Positions 55,489 through 63,994 of a DNA stretch of 64,000 bases are shown here, piece by piece. The stretch lies in contig CAVUEF010000010.1 of the NCBI GenBank assembly GCA_963740455.1, forward strand, positions 1 through 64,000, read 5' to 3'. The DNA comes from Paucibacter sp963740455 (GTDB taxonomy: Bacteria; Pseudomonadota; Gammaproteobacteria; Burkholderiales; Burkholderiaceae_C). Position 1 is the stretch's first letter; every line of letters starts with the position of its first letter. The translations under genes were made by a program, and so were the position numbers. The notes under the pieces are model-generated. The model saw nothing but the letters and a program-made list of their open reading frames with translations. It did no database searches and had not been told where the DNA came from.

Positions 55489-56617
55489 AGGTTTTCTCCT
55501 CTGACAGCGGCCCTTCGGGGCCGTTTTCATTTGCGCTACCCGGCGGCACTTGTACCCGATTTGTACCGAGGCCCGCGTTCCCTGCCCAAGCGGCGACATG
55601 CCCCAGGCTCAGGTGTGCATAGCGCTCGACCATCGCCAGCGTCGACCATCCGCCCAGCTCTTTCAGCACTGCCAGCGGCGTGCCGGCCTGGACGTGCCAG
55701 CTGGCCCAGGTGTGGCGCAGATCGTGGAAGCGCAGCGTCGGCAGCTTGGCGCGAATGCAGGCCTTGCGCCAGGCGTGGTTGCTGATCTTGCCGGTGGGTG
55801 AATCCCATACCTGGTGGGGCTCATCGTCGGGGTGCGTCTTGGTCTCCCAACGCGGCACCGGGAACACCCAACGCGAATGGCCGTCACGCTGTGCCTGCAG
55901 CACGGCGACTGCTTCGTCGTTCAGCGGCACGGCGATGTCCTTGCCGGCCTTGGCCTGGTCGGCGTAGATCCACGCCAGGCCGCGCTCGAGGTCGATCTGC
56001 TGCCAGCACATCAGGCGCACGTTGCTCTCGCGCAGGCCGGTGGCCAGGGCGAAGCGCGCCATCGCAGCCAGGTGCGGCGGCAGCTCGACCAGCAGATCCT
56101 GCGCCTGGTCGCGCGTAAGCCACTCGATGCGCTTGGCAGGCTCATGCAGCATGCTGATCGGCGGCACTGAGGGCAGCCAGCTGCGACTGTGCGCGTAGTG
56201 CAGGATCTTGCTCAGCTCGGCCAATGTGCGATTGACCGTTCCATTGCTGCTGAGCTGGCCTGATTCGTTGACCGTCTGCGCCTTGCGCTCGTCGGCCAGC
56301 TTGCGGATAACCTTGTCGGTGATGCTGGATAGCGGCTTGCCTTGCAGGCGTGCGGAGAGCCAGCGCAGGCGTAGCTTGATGTCCTCGATGCTACGGCGAT
56401 GGCCATGCTCCTTGAGCCACGCAAGAACGGCGGTGTCCCAGCTTACGGCCGGCGCATCGCCGAGTCGTCTTTGCCGCCAGAGATCGCGCGCAAGGGTCGC
56501 GGCGTATTCCTCCGCCGCTGCGCGGTCTGTGGTGCCAGCGCTGCGTTTAATGCGCTGGCCGTCGACGGTGATGTCAACCCACAAGATGCCGCGTTTTCCG
56601 CGGGGATAGGTTCGCAT
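55424..56617 (-). CDS. int: Tyrosine recombinase (phage-type integrase)
   Basis: Site-specific integrase of 397 residues, ATG 56617. N-terminal core-binding domain; catalytic set TGLRESNVRLMCWQ (first Arg), HDLRHTWASW (His-x-x-Arg), and ERYAHLSLGH (Tyr). The last 21 codons lie inside tRNA-His, read antisense: LMGLEPTTTGITILDSTN is tRNA sequence. The element thus inserted at tRNA-His, and the tRNA terminator at 55508-55527 is also coding. The start overlaps the excisionase-like gene. Confidence 0.92.
   Translation of the reverse strand: MRTYPRGKRGILWVDITVDGQRIKRSAGTTDRAAAEEYAATLARDLWRQRRLGDAPAVSWDTAVLAWLKEHGHRRSIEDIKLRLRWLSARLQGKPLSSITDKVIRKLADERKAQTVNESGQLSSNGTVNRTLAELSKILHYAHSRSWLPSVPPISMLHEPAKRIEWLTRDQAQDLLVELPPHLAAMARFALATGLRESNVRLMCWQQIDLERGLAWIYADQAKAGKDIAVPLNDEAVAVLQAQRDGHSRWVFPVPRWETKTHPDDEPHQVWDSPTGKISNHAWRKACIRAKLPTLRFHDLRHTWASWHVQAGTPLAVLKELGGWSTLAMVERYAHLSLGHVAAWAGNAGLGTNRVQVPPGSANENGPEGPLSEEKTLGWLMGLEPTTTGITILDSTN
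55508..55527 (+). terminator. Terminator of tRNA-His
   Basis: CGGCCC and GGGCCG flank a TTCG tetraloop, followed by TTTTC. It lies 20 bases past the tRNA 3' end and inside the integrase coding region on the other strand. Confidence 0.85.
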
Positions 56618-56802
56618 TTTGATGCTCCGTTTGCGGCCTTGATGTACTGACCGCGCAGCCACTCGATGACGTCGGACTCTACCAAAACGTAGGCACGCCC
56701 GATCCGGGCTGCTGGCAGTCCGCGTTGGTGGATGCACTCGCTCACCGTCTCAGGCGTCGTCTTAAGCACCTGGGCGGCTTCGTCGAGAGTCAAGGTAGGC
56801 AT
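56443..56802 (-). CDS. Excisionase-like helix-turn-helix protein
   Basis: A 119-residue protein with a MerR/excisionase-type HTH at the N-terminus (LTLDEAAQVLKTTPETVSEC) and AARIGRAYVLVESDVIEWLR. The first 60 residues are family-like; the rest overlaps the integrase gene by 175 bases and may be unstructured. It starts one base after the small gene upstream. A role in excision is inferred from position and fold. Confidence 0.75.
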   Translation of the reverse strand: MPTLTLDEAAQVLKTTPETVSECIHQRGLPAARIGRAYVLVESDVIEWLRGQYIKAANGASKCEPIPAENAASCGLTSPSTASALNAALAPQTAQRRRNTPRPLRAISGGKDDSAMRRP

Positions 56803-56803
56803 G

Positions 56804-56980
56804 TCATCCTCCAGCGGTTACCCGCTCCCAGATCGAATCCAGGTGCTCGGACTGCTTCGCGGTCAGCGTGCGGCCAGCGGCAAGCTGCTGCTTGAGGCTG
56901 TCAATGAATCCGCGCTCCCAATCGGACAGCTGCGACTCGCGGTTTTCGCAGTCCTCGATGAGGGTTTCGGTTTCGCTCAT
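56804..56980 (-). CDS. Small phage protein
   Basis: A 58-residue acidic protein that starts at ATG 56980 and ends TAGG; the middle reads NRESQLSDWERGFIDSLKQQ. I recall similar short proteins from Burkholderiales prophages but have no function for it. It overlaps the gene upstream by four bases (ATGA) and ends one base before the excisionase-like start, which indicates a translated, coupled gene. Confidence 0.7.
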   Translation of the reverse strand: MSETETLIEDCENRESQLSDWERGFIDSLKQQLAAGRTLTAKQSEHLDSIWERVTAGG

Positions 56981-57429
56981 GGCTTTGGCCCCGCCAGCTG
57001 CGGCAGCATTTCAACCGACACGACTCGCTCAAGCACTGTCTGGCCATTGCCCAGCAGGATCTGCCCAAGGAACGCACCCTCGAAGGTCAAGATGCCTGTT
57101 TCGACGGCCATCACCTGGCCCTTGATCCAGTCGCGCAAGATCGAGCACACGCTGATCTCTGCCTGCTTCAGTGCCTTGCGCTCATGGTCGATGCGCAAGC
57201 CCCGCGTCCTTGCGCCGTAGGGATGCTCCTTCAGCCACGCGGCTGCATAGCCCTTGTAGCTGGCCTTGGCGGTGACATCGCGCGAGCGATAGGTGAACTG
57301 CACCACCAGCTCACCGTGCTCCGAATCGGTCATCGTTCCGAAGCGTGCGCAGCCGAACTTGGTCAGCACCTTGTGGATGTCTTCCAGTGCAGCGCCGCCG
57401 CTGGTGGCGTTTTCGTAGGGGAGGCTCAC
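56977..57429 (-). CDS. Phage hypothetical protein
   Basis: A 150-residue protein of unknown function with CARFGTMTDSEHGELVVQFT and VTAKASYKGYAAAWLKEHPY. Mixed alpha/beta, no signal or membrane segment. It lies between two tightly packed phage genes; overlap with the downstream gene supports it being real. Confidence 0.7.
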   Translation of the reverse strand: MSLPYENATSGGAALEDIHKVLTKFGCARFGTMTDSEHGELVVQFTYRSRDVTAKASYKGYAAAWLKEHPYGARTRGLRIDHERKALKQAEISVCSILRDWIKGQVMAVETGILTFEGAFLGQILLGNGQTVLERVVSVEMLPQLAGPKP

Positions 57430-57438
57430 CTCATCACC

Positions 57439-58062
57439 TCAATGCGTATGCGCAGCCGCGAACGCATCACCCGCATCAACCACCGGTCGCCGGCGCGACT
57501 TCGGTGCAGCAGCCGGCTTCTCATCCTCGATGCTGGACTGCATCACCTCAGGCGGCGTCAACGTGATCTCGATCTCGCGGCTCTTGAGCTTGGCCAGCTT
57601 GCCGAACGCAGTCTCCGACACGTCCGAGCTCTCGATGTTGAAGCGCGCCAGGAAGCTGCCGCCCTCCTTCGGGATAAGGCGCCAGTTGCTCAGCGTGCAG
57701 TCGGCGATCTCGATGTTCGAGCGCTTGCCGCCAAGGCCCTGGTCGATCACCAGCTCGTAGCCTGTCAGCTCGTGCTCCCAATGCAGCGCGCCGACCTTCT
57801 TGCCGATGCTGGTCAGGTTCGGTGAGTCGCTGATCTCCGGTATGCCGTCGAGTTCAGCTTGCCCACTGCTTTGGGCTGCCTCGGTCCTGGTGAAGAGGAA
57901 GTTCTTGAGCGAGCCGTCGAAGAACGCGAGCATGTCATTGCTCAGGCTCATCTCGACTCTGATCTGGGCGCCAGGATTCTGGTCGGGCTGGCGGTTCTTC
58001 TGGGACAGAACGACGACGTCCTGCAGCTTGGTCTTGGTGTTGGTCAGTAGTTCGAATGCCAT
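57439..58062 (-). CDS. Phage hypothetical protein
   Basis: A 207-residue protein beginning MAFELLTNTKTKLQDVVVLS and with a beta-rich central region (VGALHWEHELTGYELVIDQG). The end is Pro/Arg rich. I recognise no family. ATG 58062 is preceded by AGGAG. It is part of the early operon, between an exonuclease gene and the small unknown genes. Confidence 0.7.
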   Translation of the reverse strand: MAFELLTNTKTKLQDVVVLSQKNRQPDQNPGAQIRVEMSLSNDMLAFFDGSLKNFLFTRTEAAQSSGQAELDGIPEISDSPNLTSIGKKVGALHWEHELTGYELVIDQGLGGKRSNIEIADCTLSNWRLIPKEGGSFLARFNIESSDVSETAFGKLAKLKSREIEITLTPPEVMQSSIEDEKPAAAPKSRRRPVVDAGDAFAAAHTH

Positions 58063-58093
58063 TCAATGCTCCTGGTGGTGGTGGGGAACTGGT

Positions 58094-58750
58094 TCAGGCC
58101 GCAACTGCCTGCAGCTGCAAGTCCTGAATGGCGAAGTAAACCGCCATGCAGGCCTTCACATCGACCATCGCGCTGTGTGCGCCTTCCAGCTGCTGGCCGG
58201 TGAAGTGCAGATAGGCCTCGCTGAGGTTTGCGCTCTTGAAGTGATTGCGCTTGGCCGCGATCATCTTGGCTGTGGGCGGGAGCTTGAGGATCGGAGTGGC
58301 CAGCTTCTGGGTGCACTCGGCGTTGCTTTCCTTCCATGCGTCGGCGATGTCGATCGTCTCGTACCTCATCAGAGCGATGCGCAGGATGCGCGCATCAAAT
58401 GTCTCGTTGTGAGCGATGCGCCCTGCCGTCACACGATCGTGCAGGTCCATGAAGATGCCGACCGCCAGAGATTCGGACACGCCTACCTTGAGCGCATGCT
58501 CGGTGGTGATGCCGTGAATCGCGGCGACTTCGTCAGGGATCGTCCAGCGGTCTGGCCGAATCGTGAGATCGATGCTGGAGATCGTCTCGCGCGAGTCCAG
58601 GTCGACAAGGCAAGCCGCGATCTGCACGATGTGCGGCTGGCGCGGATCCTCGCTGGGCTCGCTGAACAGAGGCAGGCCGGTGGTCTCGGTGTCGAAAAAT
58701 AAGGCGAGGCGAGTTGCTTCAGCGATGTTGGTCAAGTCAGGTGCGTTCAT
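58094..58750 (-). CDS. DEDDh 3'-5' exonuclease, DnaQ-like
   Basis: A 218-residue nuclease with all DEDDh motifs: Exo I LALFFDTETTGLP, Exo II HNETFDARILR and Exo III GAHSAMVDVKAC. IAAIHGIT marks the DnaQ-like group. It lacks any partner-binding tail. It likely trims 3' ends in phage recombination or replication. Confidence 0.87.
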   Translation of the reverse strand: MNAPDLTNIAEATRLALFFDTETTGLPLFSEPSEDPRQPHIVQIAACLVDLDSRETISSIDLTIRPDRWTIPDEVAAIHGITTEHALKVGVSESLAVGIFMDLHDRVTAGRIAHNETFDARILRIALMRYETIDIADAWKESNAECTQKLATPILKLPPTAKMIAAKRNHFKSANLSEAYLHFTGQQLEGAHSAMVDVKACMAVYFAIQDLQLQAVAA

Positions 58751-58778
58751 GGTTTCTTTCAGGGTGGGTAAAAGGGGT

Positions 58779-58908
58779 GGGGCGCTGTATCCAATCCGAT
58801 GCCGGCATTACTTCCACGTCCCATGTGGGTGTCTGCTGACCGCCGCTTGTTGCTTCGCTGCGCTAGGTATCCGGCTGCTCACACGTATAGGTCAAGGACC
58901 AGCGCCCC
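58779..58908. repeat. Long-range inverted repeat in a phage intergenic gap
   Basis: GGGGCGCTG (58779-58787) and CAGCGCCCC (58900-58908) bracket 112 bases in the 166-base gap between exonuclease and ATPase genes. It would enclose almost the whole gap as one RNA stem. The inside shows no open frame. Confidence 0.35.
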
Positions 58909-58916
58909 GTTGAAAC

Positions 58917-60725
58917 TCAAGCCGCCTCCTTCAGCAGCCTTACCTGGCCGTCTTGCAGCCAATGCGATGCCACACAGGCCGGCAGCCCAGCAGGCAGCGC
59001 CTTCAGAGTGGCGAACAGCAGCGCCGTCTCCAGCTCTTGCTCGTCGACCAGGACCTCAAGCCATGCGAACAGATCTGCGCGGCCCTTCAGGTCGAGCACG
59101 TCGACGCGGTCCAGCACCAGCAGCTTCAGTCCGGACAGGTGGCTGATGGCCTCGGCCAGCATGGTGTCGGTGCGCCACTTCTCGGACTCGCTCAGCAGCT
59201 TGTACGGGCGGCCGTCGAGCGTGGTGATGGCCATGTCGGCATTGATACCGACGCGCAGCCACTCGGCATCGTTGGCCGACTGCGCCAGACGCTGATTGAA
59301 CGGCTCCAGTGCCTCGGCCAGCATCTCCCCGGGTATGCCGTCAGGCGACAGGCCTGCAGCGGTCAGATCCCAGGCGACCACATCGGCGTGGTGTGCAGCA
59401 GCGTCGGAGGTCTTCTTCTCGGCGGCTTCGGCGGCAGCCTTCTGGGCCTTGATCAGGTCGAGCTTCTTGACCAGCTCGGCGCGCGTGACCTTCAGCGCCT
59501 CGGCCTGCTCACGTGCCTCGGCCAGGCCGGCTGCGTCGAAGACCTCGGCGAGCTCGGCGGTGATGGATTCGATCTCTACCTTGGCGCGCTGGATCGCCTC
59601 GAGATCTCGACGGCTGTTCTCGGCGGCGCTGGCCATCAGGTCGCGGCTCTTGCGGATGCTCGGGAGGGCAGCTTGTGCTTCGGGGTTGCCGGTGGCACCG
59701 ATCATGCCGTGCTCACGCTCGTAGGCTGCCAGCACAACGCCGGCGCCAACGACCGGCTCGGCGTGCTCCATCAACCCTTCGTCGTCGTCTTCGGCCAAGC
59801 TGTGCAGCACCTCATGTAGCGCATAGGCCAGTTTGTGCACCAGACCCACACGCGGCCCAGCACCAGCCGATGCGACGGCAGCAGACAGCTTCTGCGCCCA
59901 TTCAGCCAGGCCAGCCTCATCAGCGATCAGCTTGCTCTGCACCCGCTCCAGACGGCCCGCCAGTTCTTGCAGCGCCGGCAGCTTGGCGCGCAGACTCGCG
60001 CGGCGCTGTTCCTCGGCCTGCAGCTTGCCGACAGATTGCTGCCACTGCTCGAGCGCAATATCGCAGTGCTGCAGCTCGGTGGCCAGCGTCTTTGCGCCGG
60101 CGGCGTCATGCTTCGGTACCGCCGCCGCCCAGCCCTCGGCCTTGACCGCGCCGTAGGTCTCGCCCGTGATCGCGCGCCATGCGCCCTTGGCTTCAGTACC
60201 CTTGCGCTTGGCCTCGGCGCACGCAGCATCGAAGCCAGCCTTCAGCAGCGGCCCGACGCGTTCGGCCTTGGCCTTGTCGACGCCGCGCGCTTCCAGGCGC
60301 TTGGAGACCTCCGCCGGCGTGATCATCAGGCCCATCAGATCGAACAGCATGCTGCGGCGCTCGTTGGCGTCGAGCGCGGCGAAGCGGTGCGGCTCCAGCA
60401 CGAACGGCAGCGCCCGGTGCGGTGTGTAGGCGTCGGCAGGCGTGGTCTTGTCGCTTGGAAGCAGAGCGAATGTGACCAGGCCATCGGCCAGCGTCACCTC
60501 GATGCTGCCGGACTTGGCTCCATCGTGCACCAGCGCGGCCAGATCCTTCTTCAAGGCCACGCCGCGGGCTTTGACGTCGCCACCCAGCGCCATCCGGACA
60601 GCTTCCGCGAGACTACTTTTTCCTTGGCCGTTGGGTCCGGCGAACAAGGTCACCGGGGTGGATAGCGCCACCGAGACGGCGCTGATGCCCATCACGTTCT
60701 GGGCGTCGATGTGGGTGAGTTTCAT
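58917..60725 (-). CDS. SMC/RecF-like recombination ATPase (phage)
   Basis: A 602-residue ATPase with N- and C-terminal halves of an ABC head around a coiled region. Walker A is GPNGQGKSS (residues 31-39), the signature-like part is LLSESEKWRTDTMLAEA, and Walker B is LLVLDRVDVLD (Glu replaced by Arg/Val). Similar to SbcC/RecF-type phage proteins. It probably works with the neighbouring nucleases and RecT. The gene is about 100 bases downstream of recT. Confidence 0.8.
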   Translation of the reverse strand: MKLTHIDAQNVMGISAVSVALSTPVTLFAGPNGQGKSSLAEAVRMALGGDVKARGVALKKDLAALVHDGAKSGSIEVTLADGLVTFALLPSDKTTPADAYTPHRALPFVLEPHRFAALDANERRSMLFDLMGLMITPAEVSKRLEARGVDKAKAERVGPLLKAGFDAACAEAKRKGTEAKGAWRAITGETYGAVKAEGWAAAVPKHDAAGAKTLATELQHCDIALEQWQQSVGKLQAEEQRRASLRAKLPALQELAGRLERVQSKLIADEAGLAEWAQKLSAAVASAGAGPRVGLVHKLAYALHEVLHSLAEDDDEGLMEHAEPVVGAGVVLAAYEREHGMIGATGNPEAQAALPSIRKSRDLMASAAENSRRDLEAIQRAKVEIESITAELAEVFDAAGLAEAREQAEALKVTRAELVKKLDLIKAQKAAAEAAEKKTSDAAAHHADVVAWDLTAAGLSPDGIPGEMLAEALEPFNQRLAQSANDAEWLRVGINADMAITTLDGRPYKLLSESEKWRTDTMLAEAISHLSGLKLLVLDRVDVLDLKGRADLFAWLEVLVDEQELETALLFATLKALPAGLPACVASHWLQDGQVRLLKEAA

Positions 60726-60824
60726 GGTTTGGTCCTTGGTGTTGGTGGGGCGGCGCCCTTTGCCCGGCAGTGCTGCCCGGTGCGTCCGGGGCCTTCGCCG
60801 GCTACGACACGCAGCCCCTTTGAC

Positions 60825-61907
60825 TTACTCGACCGCCGGCGCAGCAGCGCGCGCGCGGCGGCTGGTGGTGCGCTTCTCAGCCGGTTCAGAGCCTTCTGCC
60901 TCGGCCAGCTCGCGTGCGTGGATCTCGGCCAGCTCTTCGGGCGTGGGCTCCCACTCGCTGCTGGTGGTTGCTTTGGCGGATGCCACGTCGCGCTCGGCGT
61001 GTGACTTCGCTGCAGCCGGCACGGCCACTTCGGCCTTGTCGCTGAGATGGCCTTGAATCTCACCGGTCTCCTGGTCAACCTCGCCACCGTGCTGCGGCGC
61101 ATCCTCGTCTTGCACCAGCATGAATTCGCCGTCGATGGTGTCGAGCTTCTGGTCCTTGCCGCCTTCGGCCTGGTTGTCCAGCGCGACAGCCGTCTGGAAC
61201 TCGATGCTCAGCGGCAGATACTTGGCCAGCCGGCGAATCACGGTCTTGCGGCCCATCTCGATAAAGTGCTCTTTCCAGGGGCCGTAGCCGCCCTTGCTCT
61301 GCGTCGCCTTCATGATGTCGACCACCTGGTGCATGCTCATGAATTCGAAGCTGTAGCCGCCGTCCTTCAGTTTGGCGACCGCGTAGAAGCCGACGACTGA
61401 GCCGCGCTCGCCCATTGCGGGCGTGTGGTTCAGCTTCTCGTCGAGGCCATAGACCAGCTCGAAGCGATCGTTCTCGCAGACCTCGTGCGCGGCGATGCTG
61501 ACGATCTGGCCAGAGCGGCGCGCTAGGTCGATCAGGCCCTTGTAGCCGATGATCACCTGCACGCTGTTGACCCAGCGCTCGTTGCCGTTGGCGTCCTTGC
61601 GCTTGGTATTGAACGGCACGAGGTAGGCGTGGCCAAGCACGGTGTTTGGCTCAAGGCCCATCTGCGCGCACTGGCCGATGGCGCCCACCAGCGAGGGCAC
61701 ATCGCACTTGGCCAGCGCCGGCGTGGTGGTGGCCGCGATCTGCGCAACCTTCAGCAGACGCTCGATGCTCAGCGTCTTGGGCAGCATCTTGGCCAGCTCG
61801 CCTTTCTTCTGCTGGAGCAGGTAGGCGATTTGTTCCTTGGGCTTCATTTCGGCCAAGGGGCGTTGTGGGGTCTGCTGGCGCAGCTCGGCGATTTGTGCGG
61901 TTGCCAT
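60825..61907 (-). CDS. recT: RecT single-strand annealing protein
   Basis: Phage recombinase that anneals complementary single strands; 360 residues. Core motifs: CAQMGLEPNTVLGHAYLVPF, VQVIIGYKGLIDLARRSGQI and YGPWKEHFIEMGRKTVIRRLAKYLP. The last 100 residues are acidic and alanine-rich, longer than usual. It follows its exonuclease partner with a 27-base gap, the classic exo-recT pair. Confidence 0.93.
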   Translation of the reverse strand: MATAQIAELRQQTPQRPLAEMKPKEQIAYLLQQKKGELAKMLPKTLSIERLLKVAQIAATTTPALAKCDVPSLVGAIGQCAQMGLEPNTVLGHAYLVPFNTKRKDANGNERWVNSVQVIIGYKGLIDLARRSGQIVSIAAHEVCENDRFELVYGLDEKLNHTPAMGERGSVVGFYAVAKLKDGGYSFEFMSMHQVVDIMKATQSKGGYGPWKEHFIEMGRKTVIRRLAKYLPLSIEFQTAVALDNQAEGGKDQKLDTIDGEFMLVQDEDAPQHGGEVDQETGEIQGHLSDKAEVAVPAAAKSHAERDVASAKATTSSEWEPTPEELAEIHARELAEAEGSEPAEKRTTSRRARAAAPAVE

Positions 61908-61934
61908 AGTGGTGTTTCCTCTCGTGGTGATGGG

Positions 61935-62753
61935 TTAGGACTTGAAGCTGCAAACGGGGTGCCGTGGGCAGTATTTTTCTGAGCACAGGAAGCTCTTGCT
62001 GTTGCCGAAGAACGCGCCGCTGTGGATTAGGCGCGAGGCATGCTCCAACAGGCCGGGCTGCTCTTCGGTACCGACAAGCGCGGCGCGAGCGTTGGCGACC
62101 TCGCCCATGCCCACGCGCTGCGATGCGGCGGTCTTGCCGGTGTTCATGCCGACGATCTGCGCCGGCGCGGTGATGCGCAGGCCCATGGCATGCTCGGTCA
62201 GCAGCTCATAGACGCCGAGCTGCACGGCATGCCCTGCGGTGACGGCGCGTCCATCGACGCCGACAGCGCGACCGCCGGTCTTCAGGTCGCTGATGCCAAG
62301 TTGACCGACGACTTCGCGCACGCGGTCAGTGGTGCCGGTGAGCGCAATACCCAGCTCGGGCAGCTCCAGGCGCTCGCATGTGACCTCGACACCTCGGTAG
62401 ACCTGGGTCGGCGCGACGTCGAAGCAGTACTTCGTGTGCAGTGCCAGGGCGATCTTCTCGGCGTCACGCGGCGCGGTGTCTTCCCAGTCGACCTCTTCCT
62501 GCGGCTTGTGGATCGCATCGACCACGGCGCCGGCGGCGTCATCGGCCGTCACCGGACTGCCACCTGGCAGGCGCGACTGATCGAAGGCGGCGGTACCGGC
62601 GTGCACCGCGGTGCCGAGTTGGGCAGCTGCGCTGCGTGGGCTGCGCATGCCGAGGATGTGCTTCGCTTCCCACCTGGCTGGGCAGTCGAAGAGTTCGGCC
62701 AGCGAGCTGGCGCGGATTGAGACCATTGTGGTGATTCGATCGGGTGCGTTCAC
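61935..62753 (-). CDS. PD-(D/E)XK nuclease, Cas4/AddB-like with candidate Fe-S cysteines
   Basis: A 272-residue nuclease. GTG 62753 is preferred, with AAGGA seven bases upstream. Nuclease motifs: GTAVHAG, LTGTTDRV and ISDLKTGG (Asp-Leu-Lys core). One cysteine near the start (DCPARWEAKH) and three at the end (FLCSEKYCPRHPVC) fit a 4Fe-4S cluster as in Cas4 and AddB. It precedes recT, so it likely supplies single strands for annealing. Confidence 0.83.
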   Translation of the reverse strand: MNAPDRITTMVSIRASSLAELFDCPARWEAKHILGMRSPRSAAAQLGTAVHAGTAAFDQSRLPGGSPVTADDAAGAVVDAIHKPQEEVDWEDTAPRDAEKIALALHTKYCFDVAPTQVYRGVEVTCERLELPELGIALTGTTDRVREVVGQLGISDLKTGGRAVGVDGRAVTAGHAVQLGVYELLTEHAMGLRITAPAQIVGMNTGKTAASQRVGMGEVANARAALVGTEEQPGLLEHASRLIHSGAFFGNSKSFLCSEKYCPRHPVCSFKS

Positions 62754-62914
62754 AGTGTTTCCTTCACGTAGAAAATGGATGCCAGCCAGCGCAAGATCGC
62801 GCGCCATAGGCCTGTCTTGGGTTTGTGCGGCCCGTCGATCACGCCAGGCGCGAAGGCTGGGCAGGTGGTGCCGTCGCGGGTGCATTTGCCGTCGCAGCAG
62901 AATCGAGAGTCCAT
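62750..62914 (-). CDS. Small Cys-containing phage protein
   Basis: A 54-residue protein from ATG 62914 with Cys-rich N-terminus (DSRFCCDGKCTRDGTTCP) and a hydrophobic C-terminal segment. Its stop overlaps the nuclease start (GTGA). A longer frame begins at 62971 but has a weaker start. Unknown function; possibly membrane-associated. Confidence 0.55.
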   Translation of the reverse strand: MDSRFCCDGKCTRDGTTCPAFAPGVIDGPHKPKTGLWRAILRWLASIFYVKETL

Positions 62915-62918
62915 GCAG

Positions 62919-63371
62919 TCAATCCCCCGCCAATCTGCAAGCAGGCCGAGCCCAGCGCTCGCACGTCTCATCGAGATCTACCGGGTCGAAATCCACCCAC
63001 GGCACCAGCTCAGCCGGGCTCTTGTCGGCGGCGCGCGCCTTGCGCCAGCAAAGGAAGGCGCGGTACTGCTGCTTGTAGCGCTGGCGCACGTCGATGGCCA
63101 TGTCGTCGAAGCGCGTCGCCGGGAAGACGTCGGCCTTCTGAAACTCGCAGCCCTCCGGGACGAGGTCCGAAGCTTCCGGCATGTCGGCCAGGGTCGCCTG
63201 CAGGATCTCGATGCGCTGCTCGTAGTAGCGGGCGCTACCGCCATCGCGGCGCCATTCCTTGCGGACGTAGTGAACGGTGATGATCCAGGGCCACAACGTG
63301 CAGCGCGCCAGGATCGCGGCGGTGTTGGCCGGGCTGATGGCAATGGCCAGAGATTGCAGGGCGGCGCTCAT
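62919..63371 (-). CDS. Phage hypothetical protein
   Basis: A 150-residue protein without recognised domain. It has an N-terminal hydrophobic part (ALQSLAIAISPANTAAILAR) and a charged C-terminal half (RRDGGSARYYEQRIEILQ). It overlaps the upstream gene by four bases (ATGA), supporting translation. Confidence 0.65.
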   Translation of the reverse strand: MSAALQSLAIAISPANTAAILARCTLWPWIITVHYVRKEWRRDGGSARYYEQRIEILQATLADMPEASDLVPEGCEFQKADVFPATRFDDMAIDVRQRYKQQYRAFLCWRKARAADKSPAELVPWVDFDPVDLDETCERWARPACRLAGD

Positions 63372-63994
63372 GCCGGCACCTGATCAGCAGTAGCGGTAAC
63401 GGCCGTCGCCTTTGGGAGGGCCCAGGTGCGGCGGTAAGCCTCGGTACGAATCAGGACGTTCAGTGCGTCATTCAAGCCCGGGACGATCACCGAGTACAGC
63501 CGTCCGGACAGAAACTGTGCGGCTGTCGGGCGCTCGATGCCTGCCATATTGCTGGGGTAGCGAGCGAACACCGTGCGGATGGCCGACTCAATGGCTGCCG
63601 TGCTGTCAGCGCGGTTGCAGAACACGTACTTGGCATCACCAAAGGCATCGGTCCACGAATCTCGGCTGTATTCGTAGATGTCTTCCATGCCGTTGAAGCT
63701 GCCGCCGCTGTACTTCTTGGCGATCTCTTCGACCTGGCCAGTGGTCGGACCATCGGTCCAATCGACGTTGATCGAGGTGCCGCCGCTGTAGCGATCAGTG
63801 CGCACAGAGAACTTGATCACCGGATAGGCGCGCTTCAGTTCGATTCGAATGTTCTTTGCCGCCGCGTTCAGCGAGTCGTTCTTGCCGCGCTGATCGCCCA
63901 CAGCGATAAGGTGGGGGTAGGCGGCCTGCATGGCGGCTGCAGCTACTGCTCGCGCTGCTTGTTGGGCTTTCCAGTCACTCATCTTGTGCTCCAT
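63368..63994 (-). CDS. LPD29-domain protein (phage)
   Basis: A 208-residue protein whose central part (IRIELKRAYPVIKFSVRTDR, then GGTSINVDWTDGPTTGQVEE) matches the large-polyvalent-protein-associated domain LPD29. Such domains occur in phage and plasmid proteins, often with anti-restriction or replication factors. The start may be ATG 63994 or 63982. It lies at the window edge. Confidence 0.7.
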   Translation of the reverse strand: MEHKMSDWKAQQAARAVAAAAMQAAYPHLIAVGDQRGKNDSLNAAAKNIRIELKRAYPVIKFSVRTDRYSGGTSINVDWTDGPTTGQVEEIAKKYSGGSFNGMEDIYEYSRDSWTDAFGDAKYVFCNRADSTAAIESAIRTVFARYPSNMAGIERPTAAQFLSGRLYSVIVPGLNDALNVLIRTEAYRRTWALPKATAVTATADQVPA

